DNA of 64,000 bases. Source: Limanda limanda (Eukaryota; Chordata; Actinopteri; Pleuronectiformes; Pleuronectidae). Each line of letters opens with the position of its first letter. The first letter of the stretch is position 1. Both the position numbers and the translations under genes were made by a program. This document shows, in pieces, positions 49,682 through 63,556 of this stretch. The notes under the pieces are model-generated. The model saw only the letters and a program-made list of their open reading frames with translations. It was not told where the DNA came from and made no database searches. Where the stretch lies: NCBI RefSeq assembly GCF_963576545.1, contig NC_083639.1, forward strand, positions 19,702,118 to 19,766,117, written 5' to 3'.

Positions 49682-52600
49682 TTATCTGATTTCAGTGTCT
49701 AACTGACCGGAATCCTGCTGCCACAGTTTTTTTTTCTTTCTTCTGCAGAGCTCACATATCTTAACTTGATCTCAGACCATAAATCAATATGAGGCTTAGT
49801 TTTTATTTTTGTGTCTAGAGACTGTTCAAGCAAATGTAAAAAGGTTTGATTCACCCATGTTAAGGCCAATCATCACTGATGGCTGACAAGATATTATATC
49901 ACAGCCTTGTCTGAGACATATTATCCTTATACTACTTATAATACCTATACTTATTACACATCTGACAATATTGAGGATATTTAAAATGAGTTATTCGTAA
50001 CTTTAAGAAAAGGAAAACTTATAAAAATAAAAGGAAAAATACCATTACAGTGATGCTTTTTCATCAAATTTAGTGTTTTGACATGCCAGTGGAGCGCAGC
50101 TATCCATGGCACTGAAATAATTAAATTTTAGCATTTTAATTTGTTTTGTTGTCTATGATCACATCCATAGGCTTAAATGAGGACAGAACAAAGCACAAGG
50201 GTAAAAATATTGTTCGAAACAACATTCAGAAATTGTTTACGTTGAAGTTTAAACTCTATAAATAATGTATGTATCCTTCTTTAATAGCTGCAAAACAGAG
50301 CATAGATCTGCTCTGTTTTCTTAAATTATTATGTTTCATACCTCTCCCTTTAATTTTATTCAATCACACCCTCATTTCCAAGGCTTTTTTTGTTGTTGAT
50401 GAAAATAAAATAAAACACTTTCCTCCAAGAAAGATGAAGCTCCATCTCATTGATGAGGTAATGATATATGACACGGGTCAGGCAGGAAGAAGAGGCGATG
50501 GTGACGATAGTCATTTAACATATTCACTGGCGTACACTGGATTACGATCAGCAATTTTACGGTTGATTTAGAGGGACTTTATTCTCTCTTTTGTAGCAGA
50601 GATTTCACAATCAAATGTGCATCAGCGATCCTTTTATCATCTCATGTTTGCTGAGCCAGCAAAGACCAGTTTATTATCACCGAGTATTTCATTAGGACCC
50701 AATACAAATGCTTTTTATTTGTCTAAGACGTCCTTTTTTTAGAGGAAGCCCTCCTGTGCAGCTGACCAGTCCTCATTACTGAGCCTGCTCACCGCAAAGT
50801 CTTCAAGAGTCACTGGTCCGAGAGGAAATGATTTAACCTAACCCAGACCCTAATCCTGACCCTTATCCCAACCCTTACCCACCCATGAGCAATAGACAGT
50901 ATATCAAGATGGCTGACTCTCCCAAAGGTGTAGCTAAAGTGTTTTGATCGCCCCCTGGTTGCTGGCAGCAGTGGAGGTCATAAATACTGTCTACACTCCA
51001 TGTTGGTGAATGGGACATGGGCCAAACAATATGATGTGTCAAAGAATTTTTTTCTCAAAGATTCATTGCAGCTAAACCTCTCAAAAATCTGAGCAGACAC
51101 ATCCTAAATGTTTTGATCACCTGTATCAACATCATGTTGTGTGTCAACGTGTTGACAGATGTATGTATTTACAGAATGTGCGCAGTGTAAAACGTGTGAA
51201 GGTCATCTTTAAAATGAAAATAAAACTTCATGGTCCTGTTCTTAGTAGAGAGATTGTAGAGGAAATTGGAAAGTATAACAGATGGCGGAGTCATTGTTGA
51301 TTTACTTATTTATTTCAACTGTTAACAGTGAGAAAAATAAACCGTAAATAACATCCTTGAAGATTGAGTTGGGATTTTATTTATTTATTTTACACTTTGA
51401 GACCTCACTGTGCCACAAATTGTCAGATTGCGATGAAATTTCTCATGTGGTGACCTTTGACACAGATCATGTTGTTTATCATTAATGTCCAAAGGCTCTC
51501 ATCCGCTGTAGCATACTGGAGGCTAGTGTCCTTAAGAAGAATCTGCCATGCAGGCTGTGATGCTGTGGCACCCCGCCAACCTCATACCTTTCCCACCTGT
51601 CAAGTTGTAAGCACTGTGCGCACTGTGGTTGTCTTTAAAATTAACAAGGAATTGAAGCAAAGCCCAGCAGATGGGCTACAGGAGCTGTGTTTACCCAGAT
51701 GGTATTTGAATTGACAAAACAGCAAAAGACGTAAGCAATGACTCATGTGTTTATTATGAGATAAAGAATTTGTGTGTGTTTTTTTTCATGTGCGGGTTAA
51801 CACGGGATTCATTTTAAACAAAACATTATAATTAAAATGCCAAATCAAATTGAAAGGCTTGCTAACATCTGAAAAGCTGATGCCAGCGCAGTCGCAGCGA
51901 CACAACAGCGATGCACACTCACCGGCTCTGGGAGTTCCTGCTGGGAAAACACATGGCATTCTCCTGCTGAAGTTAGACACTTATCTGTGATCTTTGTAAA
52001 TAAGTTTGTAATTTGCCGGTGAGAATTGAGTATTGGATTTACAAGTGTTGCTCTGGGAAATTAAATGTAGACAACAAGCATCAGAGGCTTCTATGTACAG
52101 AATTACTGTTTTTCCTCTTTGAGATTGATATGCTTGTGGCACAGAAACTAAACATGTAGGAGGACTACTGGCCGGTCAAGCTGATAGACGAGCAGCCTTT
52201 CCGACAGCAGAGTGATTTTCACAACAATTCTGGATCCAAAACAAATAAAATTCAAGCTCTATCCTGTCAATACTATAATGGATCAACTGCACAGCAACAG
52301 CACGCCATCTCTGGGTCTGACTCAAATATGTAGGGTCTAATAACATTACTCTCAGCTGTAGCAAAACCCCATTTGTGTTTACTGGCGACTTTTACCATTA
52401 CCGTTAACAGTGGTAGGCCTTGTCATGTGTCACTCAAAATGTAGTCAGCCAATCAGAGTAAAGCCTAATAATATTCAACGAGGAAGGGGAAAACTGCAAG
52501 CTCTGTCTGGAGCTGCAGAGAGAGACAGAAGTGTTCCCAATACCTCAAATTAAATCCCAGAAAAGATCATAACGTTTTTTTAACTTCAGTACTTCATTCA

Positions 52601-53618
52601 CTTTTCTGTGCCTGCTTCACTTCGCTGTGCTTTGACGGTTGAAGCTGTAACAATAAGAAATCTCACTGCATTCTATGCTGCATTGTTCCCTGCGAATCCC
52701 ATGAGTTAGCATGGTGGACTCCACCTCTGAAAACAGAAAAAACAATATAAAAAGGTGATTACATAATGCAGACTTTTCTTACAATTTTAAGGATTAAAGC
52801 TGAGTTGGCTTGCTGCCTGAAACGTTAAGACCGTCAAAATAAAAAGGAACAAACATAACTTAGAAGTTATGTTTGTTATGTTTGTTATTTGCCGGATTTG
52901 GATTATGATTTTGAGGCCATGGAAAATGTTTGCCTTAAATCAGTGGGAAGTGGCACTCTGACTGGTTTATTACAGTTTATCCATGTTAAACATTTTGAAT
53001 CATGCGACTGGGACTGTAACCTTTTTTTCTGCAATCAAACTAGCAAATATGCTCTAAAATGTAGTTGCAGCATGTGTTTTGGATCGTGTAAATGTTAGAG
53101 CCGTGTAATGGCCGTGCAATTTAACAGTGTACTATCAAAGGACAGAAACGAGTGTAAAGTTGCAGAAATTTAAGTGAATGAGGAACATATGATTCAGATC
53201 TGGAGACAAAACAATGTTCGGAAATTGTCTGCAAGACCAAAATATGATATAATAATGATATATAATAAAATATAATGAGTATCACAATACCGAGAAGTAT
53301 AATGCCATGATTCTTCCCTCGTCTGAATTCCTTGGAGATGTTTCCATCATTTACATATTGCTTCTGTTTATGATCCAGTTGTTTGTTGTTTTTGCACATC
53401 TATTACGGCTGGAAAAGCTTCTGTAAATGATGTGAATTTCACAAAAATAAATATGGTAAATGTTATATACTTATGCTATATAATAGATATTTGTTCTCAG
53501 TTATATTCCTATCTGGGCCTTTTTATGCCCTTTTAATCTCTCATCTATTTGTAATGCCCTGTCCTTGTATACATTTAGTCTACCATTACTCCTTTACCAC
53601 ACCAATTTTAATCTTTTT
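49682..53618. other. Intergenic DNA, no gene seen
   Basis: AT-rich. It includes a degenerate ACCCTAA-like patch (50838-50884) and a short repeat around 50898-51010. No other feature could be supported. Confidence 0.4.
50898..51010. repeat. Short dispersed teleost repeat fragment
   Basis: The segment GTATATCAAGATGGCTGAC, ATCGCCCCCTGGTTGCTGGC and ACTCCATGTTGGTGAATGGGAC matches a repeat I recall as common in fish. A smaller related piece (AGACTGTATATGAAGATG) is at about 24880. The family name is not known to me. Confidence 0.45.
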
Positions 53619-54010
53619 AAAGGGATGGTTCACCCAAAAATTTAAATTCACTCATTATCTACTCACCACTAAGTTGGAAGGGTGGGTGAAGAGTTTGAGT
53701 CCACAAAACACTTTTGGAGTTTCAGGGGTAAATTGTGTTGCAGCCAAATCAATACAATTGAAGTAACTGGGGTCTTCAAAAGTAAAAAAGCAAATGACAA
53801 ACTAACACAAAAATGCTGCTCTTGTATCGTCCAAGTGTCCGTAAGCACTGACATTCAAATTTGACTCAAACGCTTAATTTACACATGTTTTAAGCTTAAA
53901 TGTCCTGTTGTTCTCCTCCTAATTGCTGCTGCAGTTCTCACAAGACCTTGTGAGTATTGCTAGAACTCGCAAATGCTGCAGGAGGATAACAGACATTTAG
54001 GCTAAAAACA
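53619..54010. mobile_element. Second copy of the AAAGGGATGGTTCACCC element (one end lost)
   Basis: The left end AAAGGGATGGTTCACCCAAAA and the inner AGCCAAATCAATACAATTGAAGTAA match the element at 23759-24133. The right inverted end is not found. The inner right part holds complementary CTCACAAG and CTTGTGAG. Confidence 0.6.
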
Positions 54011-57000
54011 TTATTTTTTTATTATTATTAAAATGCATTGTCCCTGCACTTCAGCATGATCTATTTCTGTGAAGAAATTTCTGTCTCTTAAATTAGGCAA
54101 CTTAGCAATGATCCATCTGCTGATGTTTTCTGAAGTTTTACCAGCTTGTACTTACAAGATGCTGTACATTAAAAAAAGGAAGATTGTGGTGCAACGACTG
54201 GCTTTTTCAGATAAAGATAAAATGGCAGTGTCATATCGGAGACGTTTAACATTATACAGGAAATGTGCCCACTGTAGATATTCTATTGTATCTGCTGGTT
54301 TTTGTTCCTCGTGTTCCAATATATTTTCCTAAAACAAGTCAGTCAAACTCCAGCCTTGACTAAAACCACACCACAACCCTATCAGTGTCATGCTAATTTG
54401 TTTAAATTATAGTTTGAGGAAGAATCATCTCACTGCAATTTTGTGTCTGGTATGTTTGGAGATAATGACATTGTAACAAATACCACGACAATGTCTCATT
54501 TAAATGATAATTTAGTGTCACTGTGCATTCTTCTGTGCATGTAGAGAGCTGGGACAGAAATGTGGGTCATTTGAAATTACGCATTTAAAATGACAAAGGA
54601 CACTCACGCTGGGAACGACGCAATGACTATATTCAGTTTTGACTAATTAAAGTCCAAAGACCTGCACCAGCTTTCGATATGATGAATGAGAGAGCAGCTT
54701 GGGCTGTGTACTCTACTGTATGCCGACGCGCCAATGACAAATGGCTGTGGGCCTGGTGACTACAAACAACAGTAAACAGAGCTGCTGCAGCTTCACACAG
54801 CCCAGCTTTCCACAGGGCCTCCTCACACACCATTCATCTCCTTCACGGCTTGATGAAACTGTAGAGAACGTGCAATAAGGATGGCGTCATACTTCATACT
54901 GTACGCTGGAAGACACAGTTGGTGTTTGGCCTCTCTTCTGAAATAGAACCCTCTTGCACACTAGTTTCTTGCCATGTTGTAGTTTTTGAAGAAATCAAAC
55001 CTCACTCTTCCAACCAATCAGAGGCGGCAGATACATGGTTGGGAGCTCATAGCTGCCAATCAATATGTGAGTATGCATCTGTTATTTTTTTTTCATGAGG
55101 CATCAAGCTTGTATCAACGGCTGGAAGGAGTCACCATGGCTGACTCACAGGCGAGATCCTTATTCCTACGTTAGCTGAGACAGTGACTGAATGAGTTTAC
55201 CATTGATCCATTTCAAAAGCTTGATTTACAGAGCTTACATATTGTGGCTTTTAAACTCAAGGGGATAAAAAAACTAAGCACGAGTAAAAGAAAAAACAAT
55301 AAGTTTGTATACCCAAATCTATCGCATTGCCTTTTTAATTCCCTTCCCTGTCCTGTCTAAGGTTCAGCACAGAAGCATACAAATGCTTTGGACATGCCTT
55401 CTTCATTGTGCAGCAGTCCCTAGGCTTTAGGGCTAAGTCCTTTTAAGTACTGACAATGAATGTCAGTTAGTAAATCCCTGCCTATTAAGTGTAACAACTG
55501 GACATTTTGTGTTTATATTTCACTGAAACCGTGGTTTGTCATCAGGACGTATGCACTGATATTTATTACAGGTTAAAATGTCTATATTTGTGTAGGTACT
55601 GTAAGTTTGATTGATTATTGTCCAAAAAAATGAGTGAATATATGGATATATGTGAAATTTTGTTCTGGTTGATGCAATTCAATAATGAGGACCAAGGCAA
55701 TTCTGAAGACGCTTCCTAACAGTGGTTGACACTTTGCGCACTTGCTGGTTGGGTTGGTTGATTGCAGGTGACCCACCATGATACTGGAGGAGTATTGCAT
55801 CCTGAAGGAGAGATTTACTCCCCTGTCCTGAGGATAGGATATTGTGAACGTAGTTAATAAAACAAATTGACAGGTTTTGGTGTGTATTGTTAAAAGCACA
55901 CTGATCAGATACCTGTTTTTAATGTTGTGTCTGATTGGTAAAGGTAATATTGTCATTGCTGTTTACTTGAAAAGTTATAAATGGAAAATAATGAGTGGTG
56001 AATAAAATGCAAAATGGCTCAGAAGCAGCCTGACAAAGTTCGACAAACACCCTGGATAAACACAGTATAAACAAAGGTGACTTGACCGCAACCATTGTTG
56101 CTAAGCAACAGCTTTCCAAAGACCTCTGCCCTTGTATGTCTTGTTGAAACTGACAAACAGAAAAACAGATGTTTGACTGAAGCAAACCATGTAATGCGAA
56201 ATCAAACACAGGAATGTGGGGAAGAGCTGCGCTCCCTCCACCACAGCTTCTCTCCAAATGGAAAGCTCACCAGGAGGCTTAAGTCAACTCAGCTAGTAAC
56301 ACAGTTGTTCTCCATTCCCCTGAGCGCAGTTTCAAAATGAGGAGCTTGGACTCCAGCTTCAGCTCTTGCCCAATGGGGAAGATGCTATTCACATACTTCA
56401 CGGTTTCCATACGTTTGAAACGAGGGTGTTACTTTTTTGATTTTGCAATTTACATTTCAGATTCTTCAGATCATAGTGTTTCACAAACAAGACACAGTCC
56501 ATCAAATCCAATGACATGTGGCATATTTCTGCAAGGATAACACAATTCTAACAATAACTGCATCATTGCTTCAAGATGAGGCTTAAAACAGAGTAATGCA
56601 TTCATAAAATGCCTATTAAATCAGTGTATTCACCAGGTGATCATTGCCTGCAGGCTGGATAAAATAATTTCAAGTACAAAGGCCACTGGAGAGTGGAAAT
56701 AAAGTCAAACACCTGTCATGGAATGCTGTGTGAGCCAGGGGTAATACAAAGTTGACTGACTTTGGACAAGTATTGAGGTCATAAATTTGGTGGAACGTCA
56801 TGTCTTATGTTGGAAGTCAGAGCTTCAGAAGGAGCGACATAAAAATGTGAGGCATGGTTGAACAGTATTTTCTGACTGGGCAGAGGCAGTCTCCCTCCAA
56901 CTCTCACTGGCTGTTCTCTCTCTTTCTTTCATCAAGTCCTCAAACCTGAAGGACAAGATCAGTTGTTTGTCCTCCTGAAGTGACTGATATGAGCGCTCAT

Positions 57001-57230
57001 GCTGAGCTGGTCCCCCATAAGTAGGAGAAAGAGAAATTGCCAGTAAGAATCTTCAGAGAAAATGTCTGGGGTCAGACAACTACAGGCTAGCGTACGCGCT
57101 CATGCACGCACACACACACACACACACACCTTTCCCACATCTGCTGTGCAAACGTGAAAAGGAATTAAAAATCTTTGAATCTCTATTTTCTATTCTTTAC
57201 CTAAATAGTTTTAATTATAGCTGTAATAAA
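54011..57230. other. Intergenic DNA, no gene seen
   Basis: Several frames of 80-113 codons occur here on the minus strand (55615-56257), but they have no domain, no conserved motif and no splice or promoter context. A CA tract lies at 57108-57129. Confidence 0.4.
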
Positions 57231-57490
57231 GTGGACGGCTGTGGCTGAGGGGTAGAGTGGTCGTCCTCCAACCTGAAGGTCGGCAGTTCGATCCCCAGTC
57301 TGACCCATCTGCATGCTGAAGTGTCCTTGGGCAAGATGCTGAACCCTGAATGCCCCCCATAGAATAACAAAGTGCTCGAATAGATGCACTGTATGAATGA
57401 ATGGGTGAATGTAAAAACTGTATTGTAAAGCACTTTGAGTGGTCATCAAGACTAGAAAAGCGCTGTATAAATACAAAACCATTTTTTTTT
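57231..57490 (+). repeat. tRNA-derived SINE, copy 2
   Basis: A fuller copy of the SINE at 31150. The tRNA-like head GTGGCTGAGGGGTAGAGTGG has an A box and a B box (CAGTTCGATCCCC, 57284-57295), then GTGTCCTTGGGCAAGATGCTG and the tail AAGCACTTTGAGTGGTC ... AGCGCTGTATAAATAC, ending in a poly(T)-like run. Confidence 0.8.
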
Positions 57491-60400
57491 GTAATAACTG
57501 GCCAATAAATTGATAATACAGTTGAAAAAAATTTATTAATCAACCATTTTTTTAATAATTGATCAACCTTTCAATATTTTGGTGCTTCTGGTGTAGACAA
57601 TGGAAATCTGGGCCCATTATCTTCTGTTCTCTCTACACTGTTTACCGACCAACGAGTTTCTGTTGTCACACAAGACGACCGTTTCTCCTCACAAGACACA
57701 AACAGTGATGCAGGGTAGATCCAAACGATAATTTGGCTAATCTCTATACACCACTATGTGCATATGAATGCTGATAGTTGATGGATTTTGTTCCATGTGT
57801 AGAGCCTGTTTTGCTCTACACCACGGACTGTTTGCCAGTGGGCTACCAAAGCCTGCTCAAACTTGATTTGTCAAACTAGAAATGGAAACTAGAAGACGTC
57901 CAGCCACATTATCCTATCCCTCACCCACATTTTCTGCATATTTGCATCATTTCAATCTGTTTAAAGGGATGAATAATTGATTAAATGTTTATAAGGGAAT
58001 GCCAAATTCTACAGGTTCTAGCTTCTCAAACGTGCATATTTTTAGGTGTCCTCTGTTCTCTATTACAGTCAAGGATATATATATATATTTGTTTTGGTCA
58101 TAAAAAACAATAAATTTTTCATGCTACCTAGGGCATTGGGATTTATCTTGTCTTTGTGTACAATTTAAACAAGTAAATAAAAATCTGATTTATTGATACT
58201 TTTTAATATAGTAAAATCATTAGTTGCAGTGTGCAACTATGAATACCTGCCATGAAAAACTGCTCAAATAGCTGCAGCTAACATTTCTCACTTTTAACTT
58301 TACTATAATTTGTCATGTACAAAATATTTGCCTTTCCTTTACCACACAATAGTTCCCATACAAAGACACTGTACTTTGTCGTTAAATGTAGCCTGGAATT
58401 CAATCAGCATGCGGATGTTAATTCGCTCTTACAGATTAGACTGGGCTCCTTCTTGCTCAGACAGGTCAGGCCAATCACAACCATTCATCTAAAATGGTGC
58501 AGGTTTTATTCAATGACAGATGGAGGAGCTTGAAGCGTTTTTGTTCACGATCAAGATGGCTGCCTCTGATGTGGGTAACTCTGTTGAATCTGCCATCGCA
58601 CCAGTGTTAAATTAATTTCCTCTGCAGGTAAAGTGCCTCCAGACATATTGTCTGTTGCTGTGTACGTTTCACATTTTGATGATCTGAATGATTGTAGTTT
58701 TTTCAATTGTGTCCAGAGGCATTTTAGTTTGAGATTATTGATAATCTCCTTTAGCAATCATACATTAAATGAGCTGTTTACTTTTCTTTAGGTCTGCCAA
58801 TGTCAGGTTACATTAGAATTACATACATGATGTCAATAAAGGTAAGGATTTTACAGTATTGATGCTCTTGTCTGTTGATTGGACTGAAATTAACACAATT
58901 CTTACTATTTTACTACTATACAGTTTCTCTTAACAGTGCATTGCTCCAAAAATAAAAGGCTTACCTGAATTTGAATGAAGCGACACAGCTAATATGAAAG
59001 TAATCCCTCCTGTTGAATTCTCCAGTTGTCATTTCTGTCAAGTGTTTTGTGAAATATTTAAAATCGTAAACAGAAATGGTCTTTTATATTTTGAGAGGAG
59101 GAACAGATTCACTGTGAAAAGCTTTACGAGGAATCAACAAGAGTACAAAAGACTCTGTTCCTTTGTCTAAATGAACAATGCTTTGGAGTGAGCATGTCTA
59201 CCTTCACAGAACAAGTGCTCAGCTCCCCACAGTGTCATTTTTCATTTTTCTTATCTTCTGCACCTTGAAGGCTGCTATAGCGGAGAAGTCTGCAGCATGG
59301 CGCTGTAGGAAGGCTTCAGTGGTCTCCTGAGAAAAAGCCTTCGTTTAGTACTGAACAGTCCAGTAACCATGTCTTCGAGCTGTGTCTGAGGTCTTTCCCT
59401 CCACTCCCCGAAAAACTTTAATTGTGAGTTTTCAGTTTTTGGGAAATGTTAGAACATTTTCTCCAAATCTCTGAGGATATCTTCGCGTTCTCCTTCCTGG
59501 CCGGGTCTCGATTTAAAATTGCTCTCCCACAAATGCCACAAAATTGAAATTCTTCCAGGATCTGTTGACAGTCAATTTGTGGGGGGGAAATGTGGAAGAC
59601 AAAGATTCGTCAGGGCTGTTTACTGTCTTTATGCAACTGACACTTGGGAAATCGGAAACGCCTTATTTGCTGTGAGGTGGGATTTTGCTTTCGCTGACAA
59701 TTTTCACAGTCCAGTTCTGCACATTTAAGTGAGTCTAAACCACTTGATGAAAACAGAACAGAAAAAGCTATTGCCTGTGTCATCTGCAAAATAGGACTTG
59801 TGATATATAAGCAGCTATTTCTCATCGACCGTCTTCTAACTCGTGAATGTCTGAAAACACAGCCTGTTATCACAGCATGAGCTCCATTTACCCACATGGG
59901 TTCGATCCTGCAAAACACTGCATTTTTTCAGATCCTCTCTGACAGTTTCTATGAAGAGTTGACTTATAATGCAGTTTTTATATTTCAGCTGTGTCTGCCG
60001 AGAAGCCCCAGTGGCTTTCAGCATTTTAATGTGTCATCTCTGACCCTCTTTCAAATGGCAAAGGGTAAAGGACAGTAGAAAGAGGATCAAAGACAGACAC
60101 CCTGAACACACACTGAGCCCATTCTTTGTGTGCTCTTTGTGGAGGAAATGTATTTTTAACTCGTCTTTTATGAGAAAGGACAGGTAAAGAGTACAACTGA
60201 TTGTCAGATCTTCTGATGAACCCGTTTCTTTAAAGGAGTGGCCAGCTTGTACACTTTCATGTGAAAATGATCACTAAGAACAGTAGGAAAAAATATGCTT
60301 TGTTTGTGTATTATTTGTACATGTGTGTGTGTATATATACACACAAGTCCACTTTTTCAAAAGGATATTCTTTCTATTTGAAACTTCCCTTCCTGCATGT

Positions 60401-61140
60401 GCAACATTCTTTTTTCAGGAATGATTTAAGAAGCTAAGAACAAGAATAAAAAGCTTCAGTTCTAAATGATCACTTTGATGTATAATCCAGCTGTGAGAAA
60501 ACCACAGCTGGATTAATCCAGTGCTGCGGAGCCCCTCGGCCCATGTGTCAGATCTTCCACTCAGTACTCCTGAAACACGAGCATCGCTGACCTTGATACC
60601 GTTTGGCCAAATGTTACCCAGCACTCGTGATATCATGTTTGGTGATGGAGTCCCTTGTGATCGATGGGGTCTGCTGCTGTGTTGCTTACACACATCCATT
60701 CACTCCCTGCAGAGTCTCAAATATCTCAAACATAATCTTATAATCCTAGATTGTGCTCCCTTGGTGGACACACATTGACAGCTCAGGACACCATGGACAC
60801 AAAGTTCTTTCTACGCTGCTTGGTGTCCGCTTCGAGGAGTGCACGTTAAGTGAATGCCCTTCAACAACAAATTGTTGTTGAGTGTCTGCGCAGAGCCTCA
60901 TGTATCAAATATGTCTTTGAACATTTAGCTAATGATAGCTTAATAGTATTGGGTACTAGCCTGGTGTTTCTAAAGCTGTACTAATGAATATTTTTAGATT
61001 AACAGATCAAATGACTATAATATTAAAGGGATCACTCATTGTGAAGAACCCAGAACATTTCCTCTCAACACCACAGGTCAAGGCAGATGGCCAGAGTATC
61101 TTCTCTGCATTGTCACCAAGTGCTTGCTTGCTCTAGGATC
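57491..61140. other. Intergenic DNA, no gene seen
   Basis: AT-rich sequence with a small AT tract at 58077-58090 and a 13-bp hairpin at 60483-60515. No gene or named repeat was recognised. Confidence 0.4.
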
Positions 61141-61617
61141 TGTTGGGTTTCTGTAAGATTTTAAGGTTTCGATCATACTGTGTAAAGTGCTTTGAGTTGT
61201 GTGCCCGCCACAAGACCAGCTTCTTCCCTGCTGCAGTTGGCCTTATCAACAAGGCCCGTGACCCCCACCTGACTTGGACTCTTATCCCGCAACCACGTCT
61301 CAATTCTGTGTTACATTACCACACATAACATAACAGTATATTGCATATTGCACATCCCCATTTCTCTCCTGCTTTGAATTTTACTTTTTATTTAACTTTT
61401 TATATCTTGTATATATCCGTTTTGCATTTTACTCTTTATTTAACTTTTTATGTCTTGTATATATAATTGTTTTATATACAGTTATTTCTTTCTTATGTGA
61501 AGTACTAATTGTGTTTTTATGCTTTATGTTAAATGTATGCACCTTTTTACCAAAGAAAATTCCAGGTAGGTGTAAACCTACATGGCAATAAATCCTTTCT
61601 AAATCCTTTCTGATTGT
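61141..61617 (+). mobile_element. LINE 3'-end remnant
   Basis: The frame at 61143-61328 contains RHKTSFFPAAVGLINKARDP, which resembles the last residues of fish LINE ORF2 proteins. It is followed by an AT-rich 3' region with repeated TTTTTATTTAACTTTTTATxTCTTGTATATAT units and a tail of AAATCCTTTCT repeats. The clade is not resolved. Confidence 0.5.
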
Positions 61618-61883
61618 GTTTATAGGGTGGGACTGATATACCAGCAACGTTGGCTGACAGCCATCACGATGTAGCCAAGAGGGGTGCAGCCTTTGGGAAA
61701 ATACAGTGTACCTTGCATATAGTGATCACAGATATAGTGATCAACTGTTTATATGGATTAAAAAGCTTGGGTAAGAATCATTCCACTACAAATGCTGTTT
61801 AAATATTTTGGTTATAGTGATGAATTAGTCGCTTATAGTGTTCATTTTGTATCAGTATGAGTTTACACACATGTCTGATGACA

Positions 61884-61899
61884 CTGTGTGTGTGACTGT

Positions 61900-61963
<64 letters not shown>
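61884..61963. repeat. (TG)n microsatellite
   Basis: The longest simple repeat of the window; the pure TG run from about 61906 to 61963 has nearly thirty units, so length polymorphism is likely. Confidence 0.95.
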
Positions 61964-61964
<1 letters not shown>

Positions 61965-62619
61965 AGGGCCAGAGAGAGAGAGGAAGAGAGGCAGCAGAGT
62001 CAGTACAGGCTGAATTAATAAATGAATGTGTGAAGCTTTGAAGAAATATTTTACTCATGGAAGAAACGTATAGATCATTATGTCGGGATCAGTGTTGATA
62101 TTGTGGCGTAATTCGACGTTTAAACTTCAGCAGGTCAGAGACATCAGCAGAATCAGTGTCTGAGAATAAAGCTAAGATGTTGTTTAGACAGTTAATACCA
62201 GATGCATCTGTCAGGTGTTAATTGGATCTCTTCACCTCTGCAATAACAAGAGCCCGACTCCAAGCTCAAGATAGTAGCTTGACAATAACACCAAGTGATG
62301 AGTGTCTGTAATGAGTTATGAGTCAGTCCAAGGCTTTCCATGGTGCCTCAAATAACTGTCATATCACCCTGACATGTTGATACAGGTTGAAGAGAGATTT
62401 CAGAACTAATTCAGTTCAACTAGATGATTGGATTAGCTCCCGCTCAAACCAGTGCTGCGGGTGATTTTCTAAAATCACGATAAATAACTGATCTCATTTA
62501 CTGTTACCCGTTCATCTTTTTCTTTTTTAAACTGTTAGTTGCTAGTGTGAATCATCCATCATTAAAATTCAGATACAATGCATGATTGTTTCAAAGTCTG
62601 CAAAGCTAATCTAAATTAG

Positions 62620-63556
62620 TAGCCTGACGTTGTCATACTCAATTCTAGTCAGAATATGAGTCTGAGATCGCTCCATTGGGCTGTGATTATGGGGCGTGTT
62701 TCAACCGAACCAGGAAAAAAAATGCCTCTTCGCTCAATTGGATAGACCTACAACCAATCAGAGCAACGTAGTATGTGACGTATGTTAAGCGACATTGTGA
62801 GTTATTTACTAAGTCAGACAGTCAAGATTTTCTCTTACCATAAAAAAACAACACAGCGTGTTTCCTCATTGAGATCTCTATTACAAGATGAACAACTCTT
62901 GTGGCAGTTAAACGGGATCCATTCAATGGTTACACTTGTAAATAAGCGCTGCTGTACTCCTAAGCCCCGCTGAGGGAGCAGCTAGCCGCTGAGAGCTAGC
63001 TCGATTTGACGGCTCTCGACCTCTCAGTCCGGTTGTTGTCACGCCATCACTTTCGTAACTCCTCATCCAGACCCGGGTCTGTCCGGGTTCCCTTCGCGTG
63101 GACTGACAGTCTGACAGTCATCCTTGCTGTGCTGCGTTCAGGCCACCTTGTTCAGGGAAACCTCCTGCCACATAGCGAACATGCAATAGTTTTATCGATG
63201 AAAAAATAATGTCCACCTCGTCGTGCATGCCGAGTTGCATCGCCATGCCTTGATCGCGTTTCTCTGTTCCTCTTTCAAAATGAATGTCTTCTAAAACAGA
63301 CTCAATGGCAGCATCTACACATCTCAGCTCTCCAGCGGCAGGCATGTTTGTGGATGACGTAGTTGATAACGTAACTGCTGATCACATATCTATGGTTGAT
63401 CATCTGTCCATCATCGTATAAAGCCCGCCCTGACAATGTGATTGGTCCGAACAGCTTCTGTTCGGAGCATAATTTCTCCCCAATGGAGCGACTGAAGCAG
63501 ACCGAACTTCCCGACCAAAAACTGTTGTGGGCTAAGTTCGTCTGGCACCCAGGCTA
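62620..63556. mobile_element. 937-bp DNA-transposon-like element with 9-bp target duplication
   Basis: The sequence CTAAATTAG is repeated exactly at 62611-62619 and 63557-63565. The ends TAGCCTG and CAGGCTA are inverted, and further in both sides share CGCTCCATTGG in inverted orientation, so the terminal repeats are long but imperfect. A minus-strand frame (63118-63345) starts MPAAGELRCVDAAIESVLED, but I could not assign it. A 9-bp duplication is more like Mutator-type than hAT elements. Confidence 0.65.

Noticed and set aside
50838..50884. ACCCTAA-like patch as an interstitial telomere
   Set aside because: The units are too degenerate (CCTGACCC, CCTTATCCC, CCTTACCC) and too few to support a telomere origin.
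55615..56257. Minus-strand frames of 112-113 codons as a gene
   Set aside because: They have no recognisable domain, overlap in different frames, and show no splice sites or codon pattern that would support coding.
57231..57490. tRNA gene
   Set aside because: The A and B boxes belong to the head of a SINE: the sequence continues into the SINE core and tail and does not fold as a full tRNA with an acceptor stem.
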